This document shows, piece after piece, positions 14,176 through 31,910 of a stretch of 64,000 nucleotides of DNA. The first letter of the stretch is position 1; each line of letters starts with the position of its first letter. The translations under genes were made by a program, and so were the position numbers. This DNA comes from Adineta ricciae (Eukaryota; Rotifera; Eurotatoria; Adinetida; Adinetidae): positions 248,001-312,000 of the forward strand of contig CAJNOJ010000104.1 of assembly GCA_905250025.1 (NCBI GenBank), given 5' to 3'. The notes under the pieces are model-generated. The model ran no database searches and was not told where the DNA came from. It saw only the letters and a list, made by a program, of their open reading frames with translations.

Positions 14176-14807
14176 CGTCGGCTAATGTAATATACACGAC
14201 GAGTCGAAAATGAGATCTAAATAAAGTAAACCAGACTGTCGGTGTATTCGCATACAAATATTACAATTTGACGACTAATTCAGCGATAGAGAGAGAGGAG
14301 AAGAGGAGAAAGGTAGATGCAGAGACGTAGACGAAAGTTTGTTTGTTCAGTTAACGTGAACGAAAGAAGTGAATATGAAGGTAAGATGACTGACTATCGA
14401 CGATGAGTTATTTCGAAGATGAAAAAAAAACGAGCGATGTTCGTTTCGAAAGGGAAAGAGAATAGAATTGATCATACAGAACAATTTCATCAATCTATAT
14501 AGTACGTTCATTGAACGATTACAACATATTCAGTGAATGTAGACCTCTATATTTATTGAATAGATCACCAGATGGCGCTAAACGCGCAGCTTCTTTATTT
14601 ATGTCGATCTGTCTGATTTCCCTGATGATTAAAATAACTTTATTAATCACTATAAAATGACAATTCGATTTCTGTTAGCTTTATATTCCGTATCAAAATG
14701 TTCGGTTGAAAAAAAAGTTGCCAGTTATAAAAAAAAAAACAAAAATTATTATAAATTTCACACAATTGTAGCACGCAAAGACGTGATATCACATAGTTTG
14801 AACTTGT
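14176..14807. other. Intergenic region between WDR47 and the first cullin
   Basis: Contains the WDR47 upstream region (GA-rich near 14288-14312) and the 3' flank of CUL1 copy A. No coding exon seen. Confidence 0.55.
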
Positions 14808-18105
<3,298 letters not shown>

Positions 18106-19312
18106 ACTTGGCAGTTTATCTTCTAGAGAAAATATTCGAATAAACAGTTAACCATTACTATATATTGGCATAGAGAGTGTGCGAGTCATTTCATAAAAGG
18201 AATTTTCCTTGAAGGAATTTTCCTTGAAGTAAAACATGACGCAAGCAGTGATTTCATGGCTCAAAGACATAATCATGATAGATTTTTCAAGGGAATCGAG
18301 GATAAAACATTTGACAGTGAAAACAGCGAATAAATATACGAATAATAGCAGTAGGAAGTAGTATGCTCGTGTAATTTCACCATTCTGTTATAGCAGTCGA
18401 AATGATTTCTGTTTTAATGTTTAAAAGCCAAAAAGAAAAAACAAGATTAGTCACGAATGAGTCGAGAAGAATGTACTTCTTCAGGTTTCTCTCTCAAAAA
18501 ATGTTTCCGTCTGAGGAAACAGTGGGTAAAACTGATGAATATTGTATTGGTGAAATCTTTGATGACTCAAGTTCACGATGTTTATTACACAAAATTTTAC
18601 CTGTATCCCAGTGGCCTCTGTCGTTTCAACGGAAAGCATCTTTATCAAACCATCATTTGTGCTTCAATTAGAACAACAATCGATTGCAAGTTATTAACAC
18701 AATTTTCTCCTGAGATTCTCTAATTCAAGCAAACAAGAGCTATATACTGTTTTGTCGAGATTCTTCTGGCATCAGCACCTTTCATCGAACAAATGCGATT
18801 TTTCACTCGAATTCAACAACGTCTGTTCTTTTTAATCCAAAAATATTCACGTAGTAAAAAGTCAAGTCGTATCTCACATCCACACTCTCAGGATTTCTAT
18901 AAGTTAAATCAGAAGACGAAAATAGAAATATTACAAGCCAGGTAAGATAATAACTGCAAGAAACGAAAAGAACATCCATAGAACACATGTATTTGAGCGG
19001 ATGGTGACAAATAAGAAGTATATTGTTCTACAGATAAGAAAAATCATGGACGGCTGTAACGAAAAAAAGTGTTTACAAGAGACATGTCATTGGGAAGATC
19101 AAGAAGCAAAGCAGGGGATAGTAGGAACTAACGAGAAAACGAACATCTAAAAAAAGAGAATGAGACAAAGCGTTTGTTGTTTGTCGTTGTCATGTCCGAT
19201 TTGATCGTTTAGGGAAAAGGAAATCACAACGTACGAAGACAATTTTCTTGTTTATTGAAATTTTTCAGGAAAAAAAATAAATGTAAAGGATGATTTCTCA
19301 ATATGTTTGTGT
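18106..19312. other. Intergenic region between the two cullin genes
   Basis: 1.2 kb of AT-rich DNA. It contains a 15-nt tandem palindromic repeat (18197-18226) close to the copy A start. I looked for a leftover cullin exon on both strands and saw none; ORFs here have no family resemblance. Confidence 0.55.
18197..18226. repeat. Tandem 15-nt palindromic unit upstream of cullin copy A
   Basis: Two exact copies of AAGGAATTTTCCTTG in tandem; each unit is nearly self-complementary and the pair contains two TTCCTTGAA (TTC-N3-GAA) cores. It lies about 90 nt upstream of the copy A ATG, so a regulatory role is possible, but a replication-slippage repeat explains it equally well. Confidence 0.7.
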
Positions 19313-23100
<3,788 letters not shown>

Positions 23101-24464
23101 TCTGTGATCTGCACTAATAGAAACAAATGAGAATGTGCGATGTTATGAATGAGTAGACTTAGTCAGATATATATATAACAACTCATAAGCGCTTTCGAAT
23201 TTTCCGTAGAATTGTGTAAGAGTTGTGAAATGAACTATTCAACATATTCGAAATGGTTACTAACCTTTTAAAAAATTAAATAATTTTGTCAATATGTTCA
23301 GTGAATTGATATCTCCACGAAAGAAAATTTGACTTTACTGTCTTTTATTTGTTCAGCACTGTTTTAACAACGTGTAGACAAATGACCAAAAGTATACAAA
23401 CTGGAAAAGAAACAACGAGCGATAAACAAAACAATCAGCATAGAAGAGAAAGAATCGATAAAAAAATGGATTGGACAGTTTTTTTTACCAATCAGCTATG
23501 AAAATGTATCAGTAGCGAACCTATCGACATGGGATTTAATTGAAATCCAATAAACTAAAACGAACAAATGACAAATTTCATTTCTAAAACTAGATTCACT
23601 TATAGAAAATTACACACAAGAAGTACATACATAAGTTGGAATGTGATAGAACAGTTCACATTTTCTATATGTAGGAAAGCTTGTAAGATGCAAAGATTTC
23701 TGTGTGACTACCGTTGTTAACTGGTCAAATGAATTTATAATCAACTATTGAAAATGAAACGAATGTGTATTAGAAGAAATGGGATTCCTTTCCAATGGGA
23801 TTCCTTTCCAATGGGCTTTGCTTTGCTGAAAGCGACTTGCTTCTCGGGGAGAAATGAAAATTTGGAAATCTAGATGCATACTTTGCGTGTACTAGTTCCG
23901 TACGTGATAAAAGTCTCCTCTTCGTAGCCATTCTGATAAGGAAACATCGAAACGAATAGTGTACTTCGTGACTCTTAGAGCACATGTCGTATTGATCTCT
24001 TTTCTTCTTTAGATAAAATTCGTTTTTCTTTTTTTTGAAAAAGAAAAACTTGTTGTTCACCACTTCAACAGGTAAGTGCGTTAGAATCATTTATTTCATT
24101 TCGATAAAATCTTTCTGCTTGAATGAACCTTCCTATTAATAATTGTCATGGCCACCAATCGATTGAGCATAACATGTCCGACAGCCGTATCATACAACTA
24201 TTGATGAGAAAATAACGAGAGAGAGAGAGAGAGAGAAAAAGGAAACATATCATAGATGAACATTTGGAAAAAATGATTGCATGAAGGTCATTCGATGCAC
24301 GTGTACGCAAAATGTCTTTTTCTTCGTCATCATCGACATTTCTCTTTCTTCTCATATTCCATTTATCATTTCTATCGATTACGTTGGATGATACTTCTCG
24401 AGCCTTGTTTTTCTTTTTCATTCAATTCTTAATATTTGTTTTTCAATGTTGGTTTCTTAGAACT
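23101..24464. other. Divergent intergenic region between CUL1 and XPR1
   Basis: Presumed promoters of both genes. It holds a 16-nt tandem duplication (23781-23815) and a GA run (about 24210-24235). No coding exon recognised; a 5' UTR intron of XPR1 ends at the acceptor just before its ATG. Confidence 0.55.
23781..23815. repeat. Tandem 16-nt repeat
   Basis: Two exact copies of GGGATTCCTTTCCAAT followed by GGG. No known element recognised. Confidence 0.75.
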
Positions 24465-27182
24465 ATGAAATTTGCCGAGCATTTATCTGCACACGTCACA
24501 CCAGAATGGAATTCGCAATACATTCGTTATGACGAAATGAAAGAACTACTTGCGCAAGCCGTTGCTAAAGCACAACCATTCGTCGATGAAACGGACAATG
24601 TCTTACGTGAGCAATTTTTTCTACGTGTCGATGAGCATTTCTTTCAAGTAAGACAACTTCGAACAAATCTTTTCTGTCAAATTTTCTTGTCTGTCGGCTA
24701 GTACTGCGAAAAAGAAGCGTCGAAAATCAACACTTTCTTTGCGGAAAAACTTGCTGAGTAAGTTCTATTATCGATAAACATTATTTGAGAAGTAGCAGAG
24801 GAACGTACTAATCATTATACAGAATATATCTTCTTGTGGAGTCATATAACATGATATATAAACAGCATTTATATACAAATACGCACTTATTTATTGATTT
24901 TCTTGATGATTACATCATTGAGCGTATAATGATGATTAACCTTCAATGATAATCAAGATCCTGGATGTTTGAGTGTTTTTAGAGCTATAAGACGATGGGA
25001 AACATTGAAGAATGAAGCTATCCTCGAAGAGCAAACTCGTCGACGCACATCTAATCGAGTGAATGTTACATCTGATACGAATCAACATCCCGTTGATACT
25101 ACTACCGATTTGACAACGGATGGTGTCCAAGCTTCAGCAGTAAACCGACGTCGTTCTGCTCATAATGAAGAACATGATGTTCGAGTGCCGTTGACACGTG
25201 TATTGCAAGAACGTTTACTTGAGCGAACACGTGAAAAGCAAAGTCAACGGGTGCAATATCGCAAAAGAAATGATCTGAAATTAGCATTTAGCGAATTTTA
25301 TTTAATGTTAGTTTTGTTACAGAATTATCAGACATTGAATTTTACAGGCTTTCGAAAAATTTTAAAAAAACATGATAAACTGTTTCAGACTACACGTGGG
25401 GAAGAATGGAGGTAACAAAATTGATCGATTCATCGTACTGAACCCTATTGAAATCTTTAGGAAGTTACATATCGATTCAGCACCCTTTCACACATCGAAG
25501 CGTGTCGATCAATTAATCAATGATGTCGAAACATTGTACACAGATACATTAGAATCCGGTGATCGTGCTCGTGCAATGAAACGTTTACGTGTTCCACCCC
25601 TCGAAGAAAAACAATCGCCAGCCGTGACCTTCCGTGTTGGAATTTTTGTCGGTAAAAGTTTACACACGATAACCTAAAGACATTTTGATAACACTTATTC
25701 TTTTCGTCAGGAATGCTATGCCTATTACTTCCCGCTGTCATTGCTCTTGGGGCTAATCTTCACGATAGTCAATCAACGAAACCTTTAGCTTGGCGACAAG
25801 CATTATTTTTATATCGTTCAACATTTCTTATTGTACTTCATATAGTTTTAGTGGGTATTAATGTCTATGGATGGTCATCGTCCGGTGTCAATCATGTACT
25901 GATATTTGAAATTGATCCGCGTCATCATTTAACCTATCAACAGTTTCTTGAAATTGGAACTTTTTTATTCGTTCTATGGTTTTTAAGTTTTACGGGATTT
26001 ATTCTCTCGTCCTATTACGACTTCTATCCATTTGTCCATCCATTAAGTTTTGTTTCATTGATTCTTCTGTTTTTACTCAATCCAACTGGTACTCTGTACC
26101 ATCGAGCGCGTTTTTGGTTTATAAAAACTTTAGGTCGAGTAATTTGTGCCCCATTTTATCGAGTTGGCTTCGCTGATTTTTGGCTCGGTGATCAACTAAC
26201 TTCATTAGAATTGATCTTCTTCGATATGGAATATTTCTTCTGTTTCTACACCTACGATGTTAGTTGGTGGCCAATCTATTCGCACTCTCCAGGTCGAGGT
26301 TTGCTTTGCCAAGGTTGGTCACAAATTGCTGTACAAACTATTTTAATGATCTTACCATCGTGGTTTCGTTTTGCTCAGTGTTTACGACGATATCGTGATA
26401 CGAAACAATTATTTCCTCATTTAGTCAATGCTGGAAAGTATGCCAGTGGATTTCTGGTCATTTGTACGAATTCTTTACGTCGTGTAACAGCTATTAATTA
26501 TTTGGATGATCCGACTTACAATCCGTTTTTATATTTATGGATCGGTGCATCACTTGTCGGTTCAACGTATAAATTAGTTTGGGATTTGAGAATGGATTGG
26601 GGCTTTTTCGATTTGAACGCTGGAGAGAATAAATTTCTGCGCGACCAAATTGTTTACCCATCGAAATTTTATTATTATTTAGCAATTTTGGAAAATATTG
26701 TCTTTCGATACATTTGGATTATTAATGTTTTTATGCATTTTCGCACACGTTCAGCTGAATATGCCGATGTTATTGGATTCATTTTCGGTCTACTGGAAAT
26801 CTTCCGACGTTTCATTTGGAATTATTTCCGTCTGGAAAATGAACATCTAAACAACTGTGGAGAGTTTCGTGCTGTGCGAGATATCTCAGTCGCGCCCATA
26901 TCTACTGTCTTTGATCACGGAACATTAGAAGATATGATGGATAAACCAAACGGCATTCGTAATCGACGCAATGCCAAACGACATAACCTCATTCGAGAAG
27001 AAATGAAGAAAAGTCAAAGTTTGATTACACATGAAGGAAGTGACCATGAAACTGTTGTCATCAGAACACCATTGCCATCAGCAACATATTCCAATCCAAT
27101 AACAGATGAGTTGAATACAACGCTAACGATCATATCCTCACCGAGTAGTCATGATCAATCTCCTGATCCTGTTCTTGAATGA
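24465..27182 (+). CDS. XPR1: XPR1-type inorganic phosphate exporter (SPX-EXS)
   Basis: Exons 24465-24647, 24702-24757, 24983-25411, 25461-25651 and 25711-27182; phases close, about 776 aa (human 696). The N-terminal SPX domain begins [20 protein letters not shown] and includes the basic inositol-polyphosphate-binding stretch [12 protein letters not shown]. After several membrane helices comes the EXS domain, with [21 protein letters not shown]-like and [20 protein letters not shown] segments, and then a hydrophilic tail. The protein exports phosphate across the plasma membrane under control of inositol pyrophosphates sensed by SPX. The extra length is a hydrophilic insert within SPX (around residues 95-150). 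A GGTTTCTTAG acceptor ends 4 nt before the ATG. PIGU follows 209 nt downstream on the same strand. Confidence 0.93.
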
Positions 27183-27391
27183 AATAAATTAACAAATGGA
27201 GTCACATTCCATTGAAGCTAATCGCATCTGATGTTTTCTAGTCGTTTGTTTTTCATGCCAATCAAATTCATGATCTAGACAGTGTGTTTTTAGGAAATGT
27301 TCATATGCGTTTTCTTATCTTCTTTTATTGTATAAATGTATTTTTCGATATAAAAACGAAGCAATGATCAGATCTTTGTTTTTCTTTCAAG

Positions 27392-29280
27392 ATGTTGAAT
27401 CGAGTCGAAGCAAGGTATTTTGGCATAGGACTGATCTTACGGATATTTTTCGTGTTCTTTCAATCTACAACGCGGCATTATTTCGAAAATAGTGGAGAAT
27501 TCGTTACGCCATTGAATTCTTGGAAACGAAGTGAGACCTTTTGTTTGATATGTTCATACTGTTTGCTTTTTCGTCTAGTAATTGAAGGAATTTACTTACG
27601 TCAACTGAATGTTTCACCCTTCCTTGGATCAATTGTACATGAAGTATGCGAGAATAGTGAAAAATTGATGTCAGTTACATACTCTCGTCATTTAGACACC
27701 GCTCTCCTTGCTTCTCTTTACAAAATTATATATATTCAAAGATGAATATATCGAAGTGCTATTTATCGTAAGATACGAAGGCACTTATTTCTTGTTTCTC
27801 TCGAGTGTTCCTTAGATTCTCGACCTTCTAAGTGCATTTTTCACCTACAAAGCTGCGCATCATATTCTAACTCATCTTGTAAGTACAAATCTTCATTAGA
27901 CATAAGCTCGAATGTCTTTGAATTAGTATGATCGACAAACAGAAAACAAATCAGCGTATAAAGAAGATAGCAAAGTCCTATGGTTAACCAAAGATCACGT
28001 ACAAAAAAGTGCTCATACAGTGTTACTTTGGTAAAAGAAAATCTAGCATTGCAAGTTTCTGTTTCCAATACTTACTTCTCATTGACTAGTGCAATGGTTA
28101 ATCCGCTATCGATTGGCACGTGTGTGGCAAAGTCGAGCTTGGTCATTCATAACTTATTATTGACAATGACTTTTTATTTCTTCATGACATGTAGGAGAAG
28201 ACGTGTGATTTAAATGCGAATTTGTGAATATTTTCATCGAAATCTAGATCGATTGATTCCATTTATTTTCACATTATGCTTGGCGAGTTCGATTTCGATG
28301 TATCCGATCGTGTTAATCGTACCAGGTTTACTTCAATTTTCATCCAATGCTAATGTAAGTATAAGTTTTCGAAATACCTGTAAATGTTGAATGATTTTTA
28401 GAACAAAAGATCAATCGTTCGAATGTTTCTGGTGTTTGCTTTGTTTGTTTGTACAAATGTTACATTATTATTTGTAAATTTTCATATTAATCATCAATCA
28501 TGGTCATTTATTGACGCGATTTATCATTTTATGTAACTAGCAGCGATTTTTTCTCTTCGTCGGAATATCCTCAAGATTTATTTAGATTTTATGTACCGGA
28601 TTATACACCCAACACTGGCATATTCTGGTACTTTTTTACGGAAATGTTCGAGCATTTTCGTTCGTTATTCGTTTGGACATTCCAGATGCATGTTTTACTA
28701 TTGTACTTATTTCCTTTCACTATACGTTTGAGGTATATCGTATGGCTGCGGCGACAAAGATATGATCGAACATTCTTTTTTTTTTCTAGAAACGAGCCAG
28801 CATTCTTATTTTGGTTGTTATGTGCGATATTTTGTATATTTAAATCGTATCCAGCCTATGGTGATGTCGCATTTTACATCAATTATTTACCAATCTGGTG
28901 CTTTCTCTTTCGTTGTAAGTATCTTTTGAAAATCAAGTTCGCCAAGTAAATGATCTTTGTAGATGTTCGCAATGGTCTTGTCATTGTTTGTATGATACTC
29001 GTTGCAATGTTAATGACACCTATCACATGGTATTTGTGGATCTATGCTGGTAGCGCGAATGCAAATTTCTATTTCGCTATGACATTGGTGTTCAATGTAG
29101 CTCAGGTTTGTAGAACGAACTCAGATCTATTGGAGAACGCCAGTGGCACATTTCATTTATTTGCAGACATTTCTCCTTTCTGACTTACTTTACGCATATT
29201 TAAAACGACAATTCTTCCTGAAAAATGGTTTAAACATTCCAAATATCAACGGCAAGGAAGGCCAAGTCGAATTTCTGTAA
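27392..29280 (+). CDS. PIGU: PIG-U, GPI transamidase subunit
   Basis: PIG-U is a multi-pass ER membrane subunit of the GPI transamidase that attaches GPI anchors to proteins. About nine short exons can be joined in frame: 27392-27530, 27579-27643, one at about 27692-27770, one from 27816, then the rest to the stop at 29278-29280. Family landmarks appear in order: FVTPLNSWKR, EGIYLRQLNVSPF, MVNPLSIGTCVAKSS, IVLIVPGLLQF, MFEHFRSLFVWTFQMHV, FKSYPAYGDVAFYINYLPIW and WYLWIYAGSANANFYFAMTL. The C-terminus is short and ends QVEFL. A TTTCTTTCAAG acceptor abuts the ATG directly. A minus-strand ORF across 27841-28068 is only a shadow of these exons. Confidence 0.93.
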
Positions 29281-29415
29281 AACATGTTCAGATTTATGAC
29301 GTTCATCTTTTATTCCAAACAAACAAAAGAAAAGACATGGATAAAACTTACACACCTATCTAATTTGTTTATTATTTGCAAACACATAGAAAAATAAACG
29401 AAAAGACAATTCTTC

Positions 29416-30786
29416 TTAAGAATATTGTTCATTGTCCGAACCGAATGTTGTAGAATGAGAAAGTGCATCGTGAAATTCGACCAATGGGATAGAATCTGTA
29501 GCGGCTTGCCGTTTTATTCGTTGTCGACTTGCCTTTCCTGAAGGATTTTCGATAGACGCACTACTGTATTCATTGTCTTCGATGAGTGTTTCCGGATTCG
29601 TACAGAGCTCTATGAAAACTGATTTGCAACAATACTCTCGGCGAACAAAGATTCTTACCAGTTCGATTTTTGGATGATTGCGTCGGTGCTGACGATGATT
29701 TTGTTGAAAAGAATCGTCGTTTATTCAGAAACGAAGGCAAATGGAAAGGAAATCGACCTTTTGATCGTGATCGTTTGTTCATATTTCCCAATGAATCGGC
29801 ATCGATTTGTCGCAATGGTATTTGACACAAATCTTTTGGAAGTAATGGGATATATCGTGAACTCGTTTTCATTTCTTGTTCAGTTTTTTGAGCGAAGAGC
29901 GACAAATCAATTTCACGTTGACGAAGGTATGGATTACTAACATATTCTGCAAGTTTTTGTAATAACTGATTGAACAGTCGAACTCCCTCCTTTGTATCAT
30001 CGAGTGTAAATGGCTGAAACGAAAGAGAAAATGCATATCGAGATGACTGATTCTTTGAGAGAAGGACGATAAACATACGACTAGATCAACTTCTGCGCGT
30101 ATTTTCAATTTTCGAAACAGATGAATCGTTTCATTCAATGCTGGATAATTGTTAATTATATAAGATTCAAAAGATGCACCAGTATCCAGATCAGAGAACG
30201 TTTCGCGACAAGTGTATTCTATAGCAAAAAGAACTATAAATTTCATACAGATCATATTCAACTGCCTTACGTAAGACAGTGTAAAGATCGACCAGAAACA
30301 TTCGAGCAATGTATTGCGGACACTCTAAATATCGAACAAGAAATGCTCTTGTTAGAACAAGAGAAACAAAGTTTGAATATACCATCTTTTGTGTAGTAGT
30401 GAGCAGGTAGTTCATGATGACCAACAAGAAGCCATTGTGGTCGAACCTTAGCAGATATTTTTCCATCTTTAGGTAATCTTGCATCGTTGTACTGATGAAA
30501 AATGAAAAAATGACGTATGAACTAATATTTGTCACAGAGTAAACTAACTTTTTTGAAAAAATTACAATGCCAAAAATGCCCATCACGTTTGGATTTTACA
30601 TCCCCACGGCGAATTTCCCGTTTAATTAATACCGCAATAACAAGAAGAAGCTGAAACAGCACGAAGTTACACAAAGCATCTCGCAGATAACACACTTACT
30701 GTCAAACCGACAAGACTGAGTATAAGAGCAGCTGAAATACCTAGAGATTCTTTTTTAGTAGGTTCAATGGTAGTTGTTGTAGACAT
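29416..30786 (-). CDS. NICE-3/C1orf43 family membrane protein
   Basis: Multi-exon gene starting MSTTTTIEPTKKESLGISAA (ATG at 30786, 14 nt after a TTCTCTAG acceptor). It has one N-terminal membrane segment (ALILSLVGLTLLLVIAVLI) followed by KREIRRGDVKSKRDGHF. The latter resembles the FVKRQIMRFAMKSRRGPH segment of human C1orf43. Later parts (VRPQWLLVGHHELPAHYYTK; SFESYIINNYPALNETIHLF; QREIDLSLFAQKTEQEM) and a basic Ser-rich C-terminus ending SDNEQYS fit the family layout. Human C1orf43 has been tied to Golgi integrity and phagocytosis, but its mechanism is unclear. Identification rests on the N-terminal motif and architecture, so it is moderate. Sulfiredoxin lies 258 nt upstream on the same strand. 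Confidence 0.65.
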
Positions 30787-31044
30787 CTTATAGTTTGTTC
30801 CTAGAGAACGTCCATTGAAAAGAGTAATTAACACTCTGTCTCTTTCAGACAGAAAATTTACCTTAAAAAAGATCGATGAAGCTTCCTATTGATGAAATTA
30901 ATCAGCTGTCATCTTATCAATGAGAGTTTGTTCAAAGTATTTTAATCTATAATAGATGAATGAAAACCAATTATTCGAAATATTCAAATTTATCGGCAAG
31001 TTTTGTTTGCCGTAGAGAAAAAGAGAACAACACAAGAGAATAAA

Positions 31045-31557
31045 TTATTGTAAATTAAAGAACGATGAACCAAAATAAACTTTCAAATCGTTTAATGTCG
31101 TTTGTATAAGTTTCGCACGAATCGTTGGTAAATTCAAACGTTTATGAGCTCTAAACAATATTCGAATCGTTAGAAAATAAACTAAATTTTTTTTTCGCAG
31201 AAAAAAACATACTCCCAACGATGACAACCACCCATCGCAAAGTAATAATTGTTTCCTGAGTTTGGTGCTTCGTACCATAGAACATCAATCGGTGGTAATC
31301 GATCTGAATTCATCGTCTAAATTCGATGTTTTATATATCAATACAAAACGATGTAATCATTTTACTTGAATCGTTTCGATTATTGATTCCACTTTTGTTT
31401 CGTCGAGAGTTGATGGTAATGGTCGGCTGATGTCCTTCATTGGAATATCATGAATTTCTTCAATTAAAGCTGAATGGATGGACGTTGGCTCGGATGTGAA
31501 GTGATGATCACCACAAGCTGGACTGCCGTTGCTTGTACTAATCAAACTCGAACTCAT
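31045..31557 (-). CDS. SRXN1: Sulfiredoxin
   Basis: Exons 31557-31366, 31316-31213 and 31150-31045; phases close, 133 aa (human 137). Sulfiredoxin uses ATP to reduce overoxidised (sulfinic) cysteine in 2-Cys peroxiredoxins. The hallmarks are ISRPLPSTLDETKVESII, LPPIDVLWYEAPNSG, the catalytic GGCHR motif in FAMGGCHRWEAHKRL (the catalytic Cys is conserved) and IRAKLIQTTLNDLKVYFG near the end. A Ser/His-rich N-terminal extension of about 35 residues is divergent, as in other species. No acceptor lies next to the ATG; it may be the first gene of a same-strand pair with the NICE-3 gene. Relevant to oxidative stress in a desiccation-tolerant animal. Confidence 0.95.
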
Positions 31558-31910
31558 TATGCGATGATGAGTTGGAGAAAGGAAAAAAAACTAACGATTA
31601 ACTAAACGTGCCAGAGTAGTGGAGCGTTTATAATATCTCCATACTCAAGAGATGAGAGAAAAAATAGTTTTTCCTTGACCGAGACAGAACAATGAGTCAT
31701 CGTGAAAAACATGCAACGACATCTATACGAAACTATAATAAGTTTGAGTATTTGTCAAAATTGTTTTCAATTTCGTAAATAAAATGAAAATATTTTTATT
31801 TCGATAGAATAAGAGACAAAATAGAGTTCGATTACAATGAGGAGGATGATAAATCCCGGGCGGGTTGAACATCTCTCGAAAATTAACGCTAAGCTCATTA
31901 ATAACAATAA
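31558..31910. other. Divergent promoter region between sulfiredoxin and the coiled-coil gene
   Basis: 353 nt, AT-rich, no ORF of interest. Presumably a bidirectional promoter; no element is clear enough to name. Confidence 0.5.

Noticed and set aside
18402-18723. Overlapping ORFs in the gap between the cullins, considered as a captured gene or cullin remnant
   Set aside because: No cullin motif, no family resemblance and no coherent splice sites on either strand.
23770-24090. 106-aa Lys-rich minus-strand ORF upstream of CUL1
   Set aside because: It reads through poly-A/poly-T tracts and the 16-nt tandem repeat; it looks like chance.
27841-28068. Minus-strand 75-aa hydrophobic ORF inside PIGU
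   Set aside because: The plus strand gives phase-compatible PIGU exons across the same bases, matching the family in order; the minus ORF has no relatives or splice signals.
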